Part shown: positions 5,648 through 13,371 of the stretch, one piece after another | Layout of the letters: every line of letters begins with the position of its first letter | How positions within the stretch are numbered: the first letter of the stretch is position 1 | DNA from: an uncultured Blautia sp. | GTDB taxonomy: Bacteria; Bacillota; Clostridia; Lachnospirales; Lachnospiraceae | Length of the DNA: 29,102 nt | Assembly: GCA_934371915.1 (NCBI GenBank) | Contig: CAKROE010000028.1 | Location: 1-29,102, forward strand | Direction: 5' to 3' | The notes under the pieces: model-generated | Told to the model about the DNA's origin: nothing | Database searches by the model: none | Seen by the model: only the letters and a program-made list of their open reading frames with translations | Program-made: the position numbers and the translations under genes

Positions 5648-8173
5648 CTACTTCACCTCACTAAATGGAGTGAATGTAAGAGGAAGCTTTTTTTCAGTGT
5701 ATTCATCAACTAATTGATTATATTTATCTACATCTTCCGGATTCACTTGTGTATCTACAGTCATATCTTCTAATATCTCTTTTTCTCCTTCTTTAAATCT
5801 AAAAACCTGCATGACATGATAACCAGCTCCACCTGTAGCAGTAGAACATACGCAATTATCCGTTGTTATCCATCCACTATCCCTATGATTTGTTGCCTGA
5901 AAGACTTCTCTTACTGCTCCATTCTGCTCATCATATATATCATACAGAACTGCTTCATCACCTTCATAAACGTATCCCACAATTAATAATTCATCCATTC
6001 CATCTTGATCAATATCCCTGTACATATATCCTAAAGTAGAAGCTATTGTATCCGGAAATTTATATATCAGATATGTGAACTCGCCATTTGTTACACCATT
6101 TTTCATTAACTTTTCGCTGTCCCATCTTTCCTCTATTGCGCGTTTATAAAGTTTAATAACTTCTTCATATGACTTAAAAGAAACCGTATTTAATCCGTCC
6201 GGTGCTTCCGCACCTGAATTTTGCTCACCAATCGCCGTCACATCTTCTGCCTCTACCGTTCCATTGTCCCTATATTCGAGAGTAACATTGGCAGGTGTTC
6301 CCTGATATACAGAACTGACAATACCATAATTTCCACCATCATATATTTGTGGAATTGTTATCTGACAGAGAACATCTTCCTGTGCAGCATTTTCTACTGG
6401 CGCAGTAAATTCCTGTCCCGGCCATTCTATCTCTCCTGCATCTTCATTTGTTTCACAGGAAAATCCATTTCCTGTGTAAGTATATATAGCTCCACTTCCT
6501 CCCGGGTCTGCCGGAAATACCGCTTTCATATCTTCAAAAACAACTATCGTTCCATTATTCCAGACTGCTTTTGTATTTGGGAAACACTCTGTAATATTTA
6601 CTCTGAATGCATCTTCATCAGATGTACCTCCCTGCAGTGTCCAGTTTCCCTCCTGCTCTTTATATACTTCAAAATACAGTGCAACATCTTTCTTTCCATT
6701 GTTAATAAATGTCTGATCAACCGGCTTTAAGACCGCAAGTAAAAGTTCCTCTGCTCCGTCTCCATCCATATCTTTTTTCATAGCTCCAACAACTCCCGTC
6801 GGTGCTTCTGAAAGGCTGATTCCGGCATCACTTCCATTTTCCTGATACGCTATTGCAGCATGGTATGTCACGTCATAAGTTGTTCCTCCAACATATGGAT
6901 ATCCAATTGTAGATTCAATAATATTCTTTGTCGTTTTGACCGGCTCCGGTGTAGGAGATGGTTCCGGAGTCGGAGTTGGAGAAGGTGTTGGTGTCGACGT
7001 TGCAATCGGCTCCGGTGTGGCAGTTTCTACCGTAGCTTCTGTAATTACTGGGTTTTCATCCGTATCAGTTTTTTCTTCTGTTGCTTCATTTTTATTCTGA
7101 TTTGTATAATAATAAACACCTGCACCGCCTCCGATAACCGCCGCAGCAACAAAACCGGCTATCAGTTTCATTTTAATACCTTTTGCCGCTGTTGCGCCTG
7201 CCTGCATCACCGGAGCGGAATTTTGTGTACCCACTTTCTGATTCAGGGAATCCGTTGCATTCCCTGTGTTCCCACTTTTCTGCGCACTTTCGTCAGAAGC
7301 AGGTGCCTCTTTTTTACCTGATTTTTTGTCTGTTCCTTTTTTATCTGTTTTTCCCTTTCCATCTCCGTTTTTGTCGGAAATATCCTTATCAGGATTTGAA
7401 GATTCTTTTGCATTCAGGATATTATCACATGCAATCTTCTGTCGTATAACCTGGAACATTTTTTCATCCGGCTGTTTGTACAGATTTCTAAGCAGCCAGA
7501 TAAAGAACGGCAGAGGCGCAAGATTGTAAAGCTTTGTTCCTTTTTTCTCAAGCTCCAGTACTTTACCCTGAATTTTTTTGCGTCCATAATTCAAACGGCT
7601 CTTTACTGTATTTTCACTGCACTCCAGTTCTTCCGCAATTTCAGACACACTCAACTGGTCATAATAATACATTCCAACTACAATACGCTGGTCTTCCGGC
7701 AAAGCATCAAGGATTTCTCTTACCAGTCTGCTTGTTTCTTTTTGATCCATGGATGCTTCCGGTAAACTTTCAATGCGATCATCTTCGATTTCCAGAACAA
7801 CTTCTGTTTCTGTAGAAATTGTAGTTGCCGTATGAAGTACTCTTCGATCCCGTAATGCATTTAACGTCCTGTTGTGCGCAATTCGCTTAAGCCAGGCACA
7901 GAAACTGTCACTGTCTTTCAACTGTTCCAGTTTACGAAATGCCGTCAGGTAAGTGTCCTGAACCATATCCATGATGAGGTCTTCATCTTTTGTAATCGAT
8001 AATATTGTAAAATACACGTCACTGTATGTACGATTATATAATTCAGCCTGTGCAGCTTCATCTCCCTGTATTGCCCGTTGGATCAACTCGTCCGAAAATC
8101 CAAGATATGTACCACATCGAGGACAATATTTGACCTGTCCCTGAATCTCTTTCTCGCATTTAAAACATTTCAT
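5648..8173 (-). CDS. Membrane-tethered zinc-ribbon sigma-70 (ECF) factor with outside domain
   Basis: An 841-aa fusion. Residues 1-22 form a zinc ribbon (C3, C6, C17, C20). Residues about 26-110 are sigma region 2 (DLIMDMVQDTYLTAFRKL, FCAWLKRIAHN) and about 148-205 sigma region 4 (LPEDQRIVVGMYYYDQLS, then helix-turn-helix EIAEELECSENTVKSRL). A Lys/Asp/Ser-rich linker (255-330) leads to one membrane helix (about 336-356), a Thr/Pro/Glu-rich stalk (386-412) and a 430-aa extracytoplasmic domain. Two Ca-binding-type loops stand out: DMDGDGAEE (468-476) and DIDQDGMDE (720-728), as in VCBS/FG-GAP repeats. ECF factors are usually soluble, about 180 aa, and held by a separate anti-sigma; here sensor and sigma are one chain. 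The gene follows the 233-aa BIG2 gene across a terminator with no clear promoter of its own. It is the natural candidate to read promoters A-C. Confidence 0.9.
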   Translation of the reverse strand: MKCFKCEKEIQGQVKYCPRCGTYLGFSDELIQRAIQGDEAAQAELYNRTYSDVYFTILSITKDEDLIMDMVQDTYLTAFRKLEQLKDSDSFCAWLKRIAHNRTLNALRDRRVLHTATTISTETEVVLEIEDDRIESLPEASMDQKETSRLVREILDALPEDQRIVVGMYYYDQLSVSEIAEELECSENTVKSRLNYGRKKIQGKVLELEKKGTKLYNLAPLPFFIWLLRNLYKQPDEKMFQVIRQKIACDNILNAKESSNPDKDISDKNGDGKGKTDKKGTDKKSGKKEAPASDESAQKSGNTGNATDSLNQKVGTQNSAPVMQAGATAAKGIKMKLIAGFVAAAVIGGGAGVYYYTNQNKNEATEEKTDTDENPVITEATVETATPEPIATSTPTPSPTPTPEPSPTPEPVKTTKNIIESTIGYPYVGGTTYDVTYHAAIAYQENGSDAGISLSEAPTGVVGAMKKDMDGDGAEELLLAVLKPVDQTFINNGKKDVALYFEVYKEQEGNWTLQGGTSDEDAFRVNITECFPNTKAVWNNGTIVVFEDMKAVFPADPGGSGAIYTYTGNGFSCETNEDAGEIEWPGQEFTAPVENAAQEDVLCQITIPQIYDGGNYGIVSSVYQGTPANVTLEYRDNGTVEAEDVTAIGEQNSGAEAPDGLNTVSFKSYEEVIKLYKRAIEERWDSEKLMKNGVTNGEFTYLIYKFPDTIASTLGYMYRDIDQDGMDELLIVGYVYEGDEAVLYDIYDEQNGAVREVFQATNHRDSGWITTDNCVCSTATGGAGYHVMQVFRFKEGEKEILEDMTVDTQVNPEDVDKYNQLVDEYTEKKLPLTFTPFSEVK

Positions 8174-8208
8174 TCTCTTTCCTTCCTTTCCATAAAATCA
8201 AATAACAA

Positions 8209-8247
8209 AACCTCCCTGTCAGATATTTATTGTCCAACAGAGAGGTT
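8209..8247 (-). terminator. Intrinsic terminator between BIG2 and sigma genes
   Basis: On the minus strand AACCTC, one mismatch, CTGT-type stem (10 pairs, 17-nt loop), then TTTTGTTATTTGATTTT. Only 35 bp separate it from the sigma-factor start, so the sigma gene is probably expressed by read-through. Confidence 0.7.
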
Positions 8248-8280
8248 GCATAATGCTTTAGTACCGGTTTCTTTTATAAC

Positions 8281-8982
8281 TTAATTTGTAGCAATATCAA
8301 AATATATTCTCAGTCCAGTCTTTTTACTATTATACTTCGTCAAATTGACAACTTTTTTAACCTCATCTTTAGTAAATCTGACTGTAATACTGTCATCATA
8401 TGAAAGAGGCTGGATACTGCAATTATTCCAATAAAACCGTCCTGATGCTATAATTTTATTTTCATACTTAATTGCAATATCCATCGCATTCAGATAATAG
8501 TTTCGTCCATATGTCTGGTTTAAAAGAACAATTTTAGCTGTCAAAGAACCATCTGGATTATACTGAAGACTTTTTAATCGTGCTTTTACAAAGCATAACT
8601 GACTATTATTGCAATACGCAATATTATCCCATGTATTTCTTTGTTGATATTTAACCGGTGTCGTCCATTTATTGGCTTTTATTTTGACCTTACATGTATA
8701 TTTCTTTTTACCGATTTTTGCAGTAACTTTCACTGTTCCTGCTTTTTTTCCGGTGATAACGCCTTTAGAATTAACGGTTGCAACCTTTTTGTTGGAAGAA
8801 GTCCATTTTGCTTTTTTCTTTGTTCCTTTTACTTTTAGCTGATAAGTTTTACCGACTAAAACAGTGACTGAACTCTTATTCAGTCTGACCGGTGCCGCAC
8901 TTACCGTTGCCGGTGCTGCCATAGTGACTACCAACAGCATTACCATCAGCATAGCCATTAATTTTTTCACGTACTTTTTCAT
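8281..8982 (-). CDS. Secreted protein with one BIG2 Ig-like domain (233 aa)
   Basis: Signal peptide at 1-30 (MKKYVKKLMAMLMVMLL, cleavage near VSA-AP). Residues about 32-102 are a BIG2 domain with the usual marks: VRLNKSSVTVLVGKTYQLKV, WTSSNKKVATVNSKGVITG, KKAGTVKVTAKIGKKKYTC. The rest (105-233) is a separate beta-rich domain of unknown family containing two close cysteines (CNNSQLC). The domain is very lysine-rich, which would favour contact with anionic wall polymers. The first 100 aa are closely related to the 256-aa protein at 11208-11978, while the C-terminal parts differ. Start: the longer reading has no ribosome binding site; GGGAAGAGAG precedes the ATG used here. It has its own strong sigma-A promoter and a terminator, so it is a separate transcription unit. 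Confidence 0.85.
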   Translation of the reverse strand: MKKYVKKLMAMLMVMLLVVTMAAPATVSAAPVRLNKSSVTVLVGKTYQLKVKGTKKKAKWTSSNKKVATVNSKGVITGKKAGTVKVTAKIGKKKYTCKVKIKANKWTTPVKYQQRNTWDNIAYCNNSQLCFVKARLKSLQYNPDGSLTAKIVLLNQTYGRNYYLNAMDIAIKYENKIIASGRFYWNNCSIQPLSYDDSITVRFTKDEVKKVVNLTKYNSKKTGLRIYFDIATN

Positions 8983-9020
8983 GTTCTCTCTTCCCTTCTT
9001 TATTTGCATTTCATGGCTTT

Positions 9021-9049
9021 ATAATACCCCCCTGCATATATCCTGTCAA
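9021..9049 (-). promoter_or_regulatory. Strong sigma-A promoter for the 233-aa BIG2 gene
   Basis: Minus strand TTGACA (9044-9049), 17 bp, TATTAT (9021-9026). Full -35 consensus, one mismatch in the -10 and ideal spacing. It starts right after the CAP gene stop. Confidence 0.85.
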
Positions 9050-9059
9050 TTCAAATCCA

Positions 9060-11123
9060 CTACTTTATTTTCGCTTTTTTCGCCTTGCTCCAACCACTGT
9101 AATATACGTTTTTCCCGACTTTTTTCCAGCTTCGTATTCTTACATAATATGTTCTCTTTCCTGACAGCTTTGCTATCTTTAAAGCAGTAATATTTTTTAC
9201 AGTTTTTGTCTTTGCATTCTTAAAATTCTTACTTGTCGAACACTGAATCTGATAACCGCCTGCACCACTCACCTTTTTCCACTTTACTTTTGCAGTATTT
9301 TTTGCCGCAGTTATTTTTGTAATCATTGTCGACTTCGGAATGATCTTAAACTTCACAGTACAGGAATAAGATTTATACTTTCCTTTTCCTCGGATTACAG
9401 CATATCCGGTTCCTATGTTCTTGTTATTCTTATAGGATATCGAATAATATTTCGATGAAATTTTGTTATTTCCGACTTTTACTTCTTTTATCTGTGGTTT
9501 CTGAGTCTTTCCATTATAAACAACTGTTGTCTTTTTGAGTGACGCTTTCATCTTTACAGTATTTACTGTTGTATTATTCTTTACTGTAGGTGTGATTTTT
9601 TCATCTTTGTTTTTTATCTGAAATTTCAGAATTCCATATACAGGAGTTCCCTGATAATTCATCAACTTCCCATTCACCGTACAATGATTACTTTGATTTT
9701 TCAGAGTGGAATATACCGTAATCTGTCCTTCATTGATTCCGCTGTCCGGTACATAATTATTATCGTAGCGCAGGAAATAATCTACGCCTTCTTTCAGAAC
9801 CTTTCCGCTGGATTTAATTTTCACAGTTACTTTCGGCTCTATTTCTCTGTACGGAATCCCTTCATAGATTTTCTTATCCAGTGTCATTTCATAATAGCTT
9901 CGGCTTGTATTTATATGATAATCTACTTTGGCCAGTAGCGCGCCATCATAATTTCCATATGAAGATCCTTTGGCAGAATATATACGCACACAGGCATATA
10001 TTGTTTCTTTATCCACATCTGTAGAAATCGGAGGGCAACCTGCACTGTTTTCATATTCCAGCACATAGTCTGTGCCTTCTTTCATAATCGTACCATCCAT
10101 ATCTCTGACTACAGGTTTGGGTTCAATCGCTTCGCCATTATATGTATATTCTGTTTTTTCAAGCGATGCTGTAATTTTCTTTATTTCGGTTCCATATTGT
10201 GCTCCGGTCTGTCTTTCAACCGTTACAGGAACTGTATAAGTTCCTCCGTTTTTTATTTTGACTGTAACACTTCCGGTTCCGACTTTCTTACCTCTGATTT
10301 TTCCCAGACTGTCTACCGAAATAAGTTCCGGATTATTATTTGTAATTGTAAAAAAATTAGAGGACTCTGCATAGAACGTATATCCCTCTGAATACTTTGT
10401 ACAAAATTCCATATTGTCTCTTGTAGATGTTCCATACTGCAGCCGAATAGAACTTGCTCCTGTTTCTAACTGTAACTGCTGTGGATCTGCAATTACATTA
10501 AAAGTTCTCTCTTTATCACTCTGCGTGTTGATGACCTCTCCACAGGGATCTGCTGCTGCCACAAACACCCAATACGACGTATTATGATAATCCAGAACGC
10601 CTACTCCGCAATATCTCATATCTTCTGCCATCATAGCCGCATTGTGCAATGGCGATTTTGACCAGAAATAGTCTGCTGTCTCCGCATTTCCAAATCCGGA
10701 TCCTATATTTTCATGAACTGAAAAGAAGTCCCCTGTTTCTGCCACATAAATAGTTCCGTACTGATCTTCGCGGGGAATTCCTCTATAGGAACATACAAAT
10801 CCCAGTCTTTCCAGTGCATCATAGCATCCCGTAGAGTTTTCATTATACGGACAGCGATGTGCAAAACTGACTACTATTTCTGCGGCTCTCTGCATAGCTG
10901 CTTCTGTCAGTCCACTGGTGGGCTTTAATTCTGCAAGATTTTTTGCTTTTCTTTTTTCATTTAAAATTTTTACAAATCTCTGTGCTTCGCCGTAATGGCA
11001 GACACCTGTAATCGGAATCAGTACATTATTGTCTGCATGGCAGGTTACCACACCCAGCATGATACCAACTATAGACAGCAACAGATACATCCAGATTCTG
11101 ATTTTTGTTTTTGCTTTTTTCAT
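9060..11123 (-). CDS. Surface protein: CAP domain, BIG2, three beta repeats, Fn3
   Basis: The 687-aa protein has a signal peptide (1-30). A CAP/SCP (PR-1-like) domain spans about 44-195: LTEAAMQRAAEIVVSFAHRC, FFSVHENIGSG, HNAAMMAEDMRYCGVGVL and YWVFVAAADPC. It has several cysteines (42, 91, 100, 111, 172, 194) that could pair. A BIG2-like domain follows (about 205-302, ISVDSLGKIRGKKVGTGSV). Three repeats then share a YNGxxxxPxVxV pattern (about 313-405, 411-505, 522-597). A lysine-rich fibronectin type III domain closes the chain (about 600-687, KVSGAGGYQIQCSTSKNF...YYVRIRSW). CAP proteins are secreted and their bacterial role is poorly known. It is preceded by GGAGGG. A terminator-like hairpin lies in its leader, so it is probably read partly through from the upstream BIG2 gene. 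Confidence 0.9.
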   Translation of the reverse strand: MKKAKTKIRIWMYLLLSIVGIMLGVVTCHADNNVLIPITGVCHYGEAQRFVKILNEKRKAKNLAELKPTSGLTEAAMQRAAEIVVSFAHRCPYNENSTGCYDALERLGFVCSYRGIPREDQYGTIYVAETGDFFSVHENIGSGFGNAETADYFWSKSPLHNAAMMAEDMRYCGVGVLDYHNTSYWVFVAAADPCGEVINTQSDKERTFNVIADPQQLQLETGASSIRLQYGTSTRDNMEFCTKYSEGYTFYAESSNFFTITNNNPELISVDSLGKIRGKKVGTGSVTVKIKNGGTYTVPVTVERQTGAQYGTEIKKITASLEKTEYTYNGEAIEPKPVVRDMDGTIMKEGTDYVLEYENSAGCPPISTDVDKETIYACVRIYSAKGSSYGNYDGALLAKVDYHINTSRSYYEMTLDKKIYEGIPYREIEPKVTVKIKSSGKVLKEGVDYFLRYDNNYVPDSGINEGQITVYSTLKNQSNHCTVNGKLMNYQGTPVYGILKFQIKNKDEKITPTVKNNTTVNTVKMKASLKKTTVVYNGKTQKPQIKEVKVGNNKISSKYYSISYKNNKNIGTGYAVIRGKGKYKSYSCTVKFKIIPKSTMITKITAAKNTAKVKWKKVSGAGGYQIQCSTSKNFKNAKTKTVKNITALKIAKLSGKRTYYVRIRSWKKVGKNVYYSGWSKAKKAKIK

Positions 11124-11144
11124 ATTGTCCCTCCATATATCTGC

Positions 11145-11182
11145 AAAAGAGAACCTAAGACTTTCACCTTGGATTCTCTTTT
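11145..11182 (-). terminator. Terminator-like hairpin between BIG2 and CAP genes
   Basis: A 15-pair stem with one mismatch and one G-U pair (11145-11159 with 11168-11182), 8-nt loop; the 3' arm ends in TCTCTTTT on the minus strand. It stands just before the ribosome binding site of the CAP gene, so it may set the ratio of the two products. Confidence 0.65.
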
Positions 11183-11207
11183 TGTTAGCTGTTTATCATC
11201 TTCTGAA

Positions 11208-11978
11208 TTATCTCAAATTCATGCTGACACTATAATTGATATATGTTCTGCTGCTTCCGTCAAATACCGGAAGTCCATTTGCATTGAGTGGATAAATTCC
11301 ACTGAAGATGACGCTCTGAACGTTTCCCGGTAATTTATTTCCCAGCGTAATTATCCAGCCAGATTTCGCTCCCGGCTGCACTCTCTGGTAATTTACACCT
11401 CCGTTTTCTATTGATTTTAATATATTTACAGGAACGTTGTAAGTACCTGCTGTTGTTTTTACGGACATATTAAAGTCGCTGGCTAACCATCCAAAAGCAA
11501 TGCTTGAATTGCTTCCATTAGTAACTTCTACTTCAATTGTCCTGTCATTATACAAATATGCTTCATAGGTGATTCCATGGTCATATGCCATTCCTTTTGA
11601 CACTACTTTTCTTACATTTGTATTCTGTGCAGTATTCGTATTGCTTTTAGCTTTGGTTTTTGCTTTGCTTTTTGCTTTTTTGACATTTACTTTACATGTC
11701 AGCTTCTTTTTTCCAATTTTGGCAGTAATTTTTACCTGACCGGCTTTTTTTCCTTTTACAACGCCATTTTTATTTACTGTAGCAATTTTGGAATTAGAAG
11801 AACTCCATTTTGCTTTTTTACGTGTTCCTTTAACTTTTAATTTAACTGTTTTTCCGACAGTCACGGATGCTGATCTGCGATTCAGACTAACAGATGCCGC
11901 TGATACCGGCATTACCATTGCCAGCGATACCAGAAGTGCTAACATAATTACAGAAACCTTTTTTACATACTTTTTCAT
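11208..11978 (-). CDS. Secreted protein with one BIG2 Ig-like domain (256 aa)
   Basis: Signal peptide 1-28 (MKKYVKKVSVIMLALLV, cleavage near VSA-AS). BIG2 domain about 29-100 (VSLNRRSASVTVGKTVKLKV, WSSSNSKIATVNKNGVVKG, KKAGQVKITAKIGKKKLTC). A Lys/Ala/Thr/Asn linker (100-122, KAKSKAKTKAKSNTNTAQN) leads to a C-terminal beta domain (about 125-256) of unknown family that looks like an Ig or Fn-type sandwich (RTIEVEVTNGSNSSIAFGW). The N-terminal half is a close paralogue of the 233-aa protein. The ribosome binding site is AAAGGAG, 10 nt from ATG. The gene is driven by promoter copy C, with the conserved upstream box, and is followed by a hairpin and the CAP gene. Confidence 0.85.
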   Translation of the reverse strand: MKKYVKKVSVIMLALLVSLAMVMPVSAASVSLNRRSASVTVGKTVKLKVKGTRKKAKWSSSNSKIATVNKNGVVKGKKAGQVKITAKIGKKKLTCKVNVKKAKSKAKTKAKSNTNTAQNTNVRKVVSKGMAYDHGITYEAYLYNDRTIEVEVTNGSNSSIAFGWLASDFNMSVKTTAGTYNVPVNILKSIENGGVNYQRVQPGAKSGWIITLGNKLPGNVQSVIFSGIYPLNANGLPVFDGSSRTYINYSVSMNLR

Positions 11979-12037
11979 TTTCTTTTTTCTCCTTTCGCAA
12001 TACCATCAAAATATTGTTTTTTTTATCCTTTCTGTCT

Positions 12038-12069
12038 AATAGACACTTAAAGGACCCGGATGGTTTTAA
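12038..12069 (-). promoter_or_regulatory. ECF-like promoter, copy C
   Basis: Minus strand AAAACCA (12061-12067), then GTGTCTATT (12038-12046), 17 bp between AACC and GTCT. Nearly the same sequence as copy A, including TTAAAACCA and TTAAGTGTCT. It faces the 256-aa BIG2 gene about 60 bp away. Confidence 0.65.
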
Positions 12070-12126
12070 TTTTTGAAAAATTTTTTTTAATTTCTATAAA
12101 TACTATACTTTATATTGCAACGATGC

Positions 12127-12145
12127 TCGTAGAACTCAGGTTTCC
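12127..12145 (-). promoter_or_regulatory. Conserved upstream box, copy C (GGRAAC-N6-TCTACGA)
   Basis: Reads GGAAAC, six bases, TCTACGA on the minus strand. It lies about 60 bp upstream of the -35 of promoter C, roughly 15 bp further than in copies A and B, with an AT-rich tract between. Confidence 0.6.
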
Positions 12146-12182
12146 CATGATGCTTTCCTTATTTCTTACTGTTTTACCTGTA

Positions 12183-12221
12183 ATAAAACAGGAACCATCT
12201 TATAGACAGTTCCTGTTTTAT
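12183..12221 (-). terminator. Terminator of the Rpn-like nuclease gene
   Basis: Perfect 13-bp stem ATAAAACAGGAAC with a 13-nt loop, 10 bp beyond the nuclease stop; the 3' arm ends in TTTTATT on the minus strand. The stem is symmetrical enough to work on both strands. Confidence 0.85.
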
Positions 12222-12231
12222 AGTCAATATT

Positions 12232-13077
12232 CTATTTCATCTCTTCTTTTAATTTCAATACATCTTCTAACGGAATTCCAATTTTTTCTGCAATCAGTTC
12301 ATCATTTAATATTCCGAGAAGATTTTTAGCTGATTCTAATTTTACCTTTTTTTCGGCTTCTTCATATAACATTTTTCCCAACTCTGTCATCCTCATTTCA
12401 CTCCTTACTTCGTCCAGGTCAATTTTCTCTAAAAATTTGTCAGCCATTGTGTATATCACTGCCTCCAGTCTACGGATATCTTCCTCCGAAATATCTTTTG
12501 CTTTTTCTATTATTCTGAACGCACCTGTAATACGCTCTTTCTGCGCTGATTCTCCACCCATTAACGGCATCAGAACCAGTCTGATTAATTCTTCTTTTGT
12601 TATTTTTTCGTTTTTGTCTATTTTGTGCCTCAGTTCAATCAAAAACTCATCTGCATTCCAATCTGACATAATAATCGGCATTATTCGATATGTATTCAGT
12701 CCCTCCGTAAATTCTGTCACTGGATTTTTGATTTTCCCAGAAAACAGCACACATGTTGTTACCGAAACATTGTACTGATAACTGATTACCGCCTCATACG
12801 AACGAAATCTTTTCAAATCTTTAATGCCTTTACTACTGCTCTGAAACTCGAAATGTTTCCAACTTCCATCTTCCATAATCAGGTTATTGTCCTGAAAATA
12901 CTTATGAAATTCCAATATAGTAGATTCAGTAGGTGCGATTCCAATAACTTTCTCATGGATTCCTAAATATGGCAGTAATTCATCAGCAAAAAACTGCATC
13001 ATACTCTTCATGATTGCATCTTCGTGCTGATATACTGAAGATTTTTCTTCTTTTGTAACACTGATTTCTTCTTTCAT
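12232..13077 (-). CDS. Rpn-like PD-(D/E)XK nuclease family protein
   Basis: The 281-aa protein fits the Rpn/transposase-like PD-(D/E)XK group. It has an acidic residue before a turn and a strand with E-x-Q (around D70 and E77-F-Q79, in MEDGSWKHFEFQS), then SYEAVISYQYN and a long helical C-terminus ending ELIAEKIGIPLEDVLKLK, the usual tail of these proteins. Family members are Mg-dependent DNA endonucleases that promote recA-independent recombination; many are genomic strays with unclear roles. Whether this copy is active cannot be told. The start is clear (AAAGGA, 5-6 nt before ATG). It is a single-gene unit with its own sigma-A promoter and a strong terminator. Confidence 0.75.
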   Translation of the reverse strand: MKEEISVTKEEKSSVYQHEDAIMKSMMQFFADELLPYLGIHEKVIGIAPTESTILEFHKYFQDNNLIMEDGSWKHFEFQSSSKGIKDLKRFRSYEAVISYQYNVSVTTCVLFSGKIKNPVTEFTEGLNTYRIMPIIMSDWNADEFLIELRHKIDKNEKITKEELIRLVLMPLMGGESAQKERITGAFRIIEKAKDISEEDIRRLEAVIYTMADKFLEKIDLDEVRSEMRMTELGKMLYEEAEKKVKLESAKNLLGILNDELIAEKIGIPLEDVLKLKEEMK

Positions 13078-13123
13078 TTGAATCCTTTCTGCAAAAAAGT
13101 ATTCAAAGAAATCACCTAATTAC

Positions 13124-13152
13124 AATATAGCAAAAAAAAATACTACAGACAA
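13124..13152 (-). promoter_or_regulatory. Sigma-A promoter of the Rpn-like gene
   Basis: Minus strand TTGTCT (13147-13152), 17 bp including a run of nine T, TATATT (13124-13129). It lies about 50 bp upstream of the start codon. Confidence 0.65.
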
Positions 13153-13241
13153 CTTACTTTTCTGCTGTTTATATAATTTCTATGTTGGTATTTTCTCTGA
13201 AATCGAGATAAGAATATTCATTAGAAAATAATAGATATAAC

Positions 13242-13260
13242 AAATTGTAATCGACAATTT
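13242..13260. promoter_or_regulatory. Inverted repeat AAATTGT-N5-ACAATTT
   Basis: Seven-base arms are perfectly inverted around AATCG. A second small palindrome, TTACATAATGTAA, lies at 13280-13292. Both stand in the 348-bp divergent gap between the nuclease and amidohydrolase genes and may be operators. Nothing else is visible in this gap besides the two promoters. Confidence 0.4.
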
Positions 13261-13371
13261 CCCTGCACCTGTCTGTATATTACATAATGTAAAAGAAAAA
13301 ACGCGCAGTGTCAATAAAAAACGTTCGACAAATTCTTTATAAATATTATTTACGTCAGATTCCGGAATTAT

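Noticed and set aside
8244..8270. A fourth copy of the ECF-like promoter before the tethered sigma gene (GAAACC at 8264-8269 on the minus strand)
   Set aside because: At the required 17-bp distance there is no GYCT -10, and the GGRAAC-N6-TCTACGA box is absent, so autoregulation by this module is not supported.
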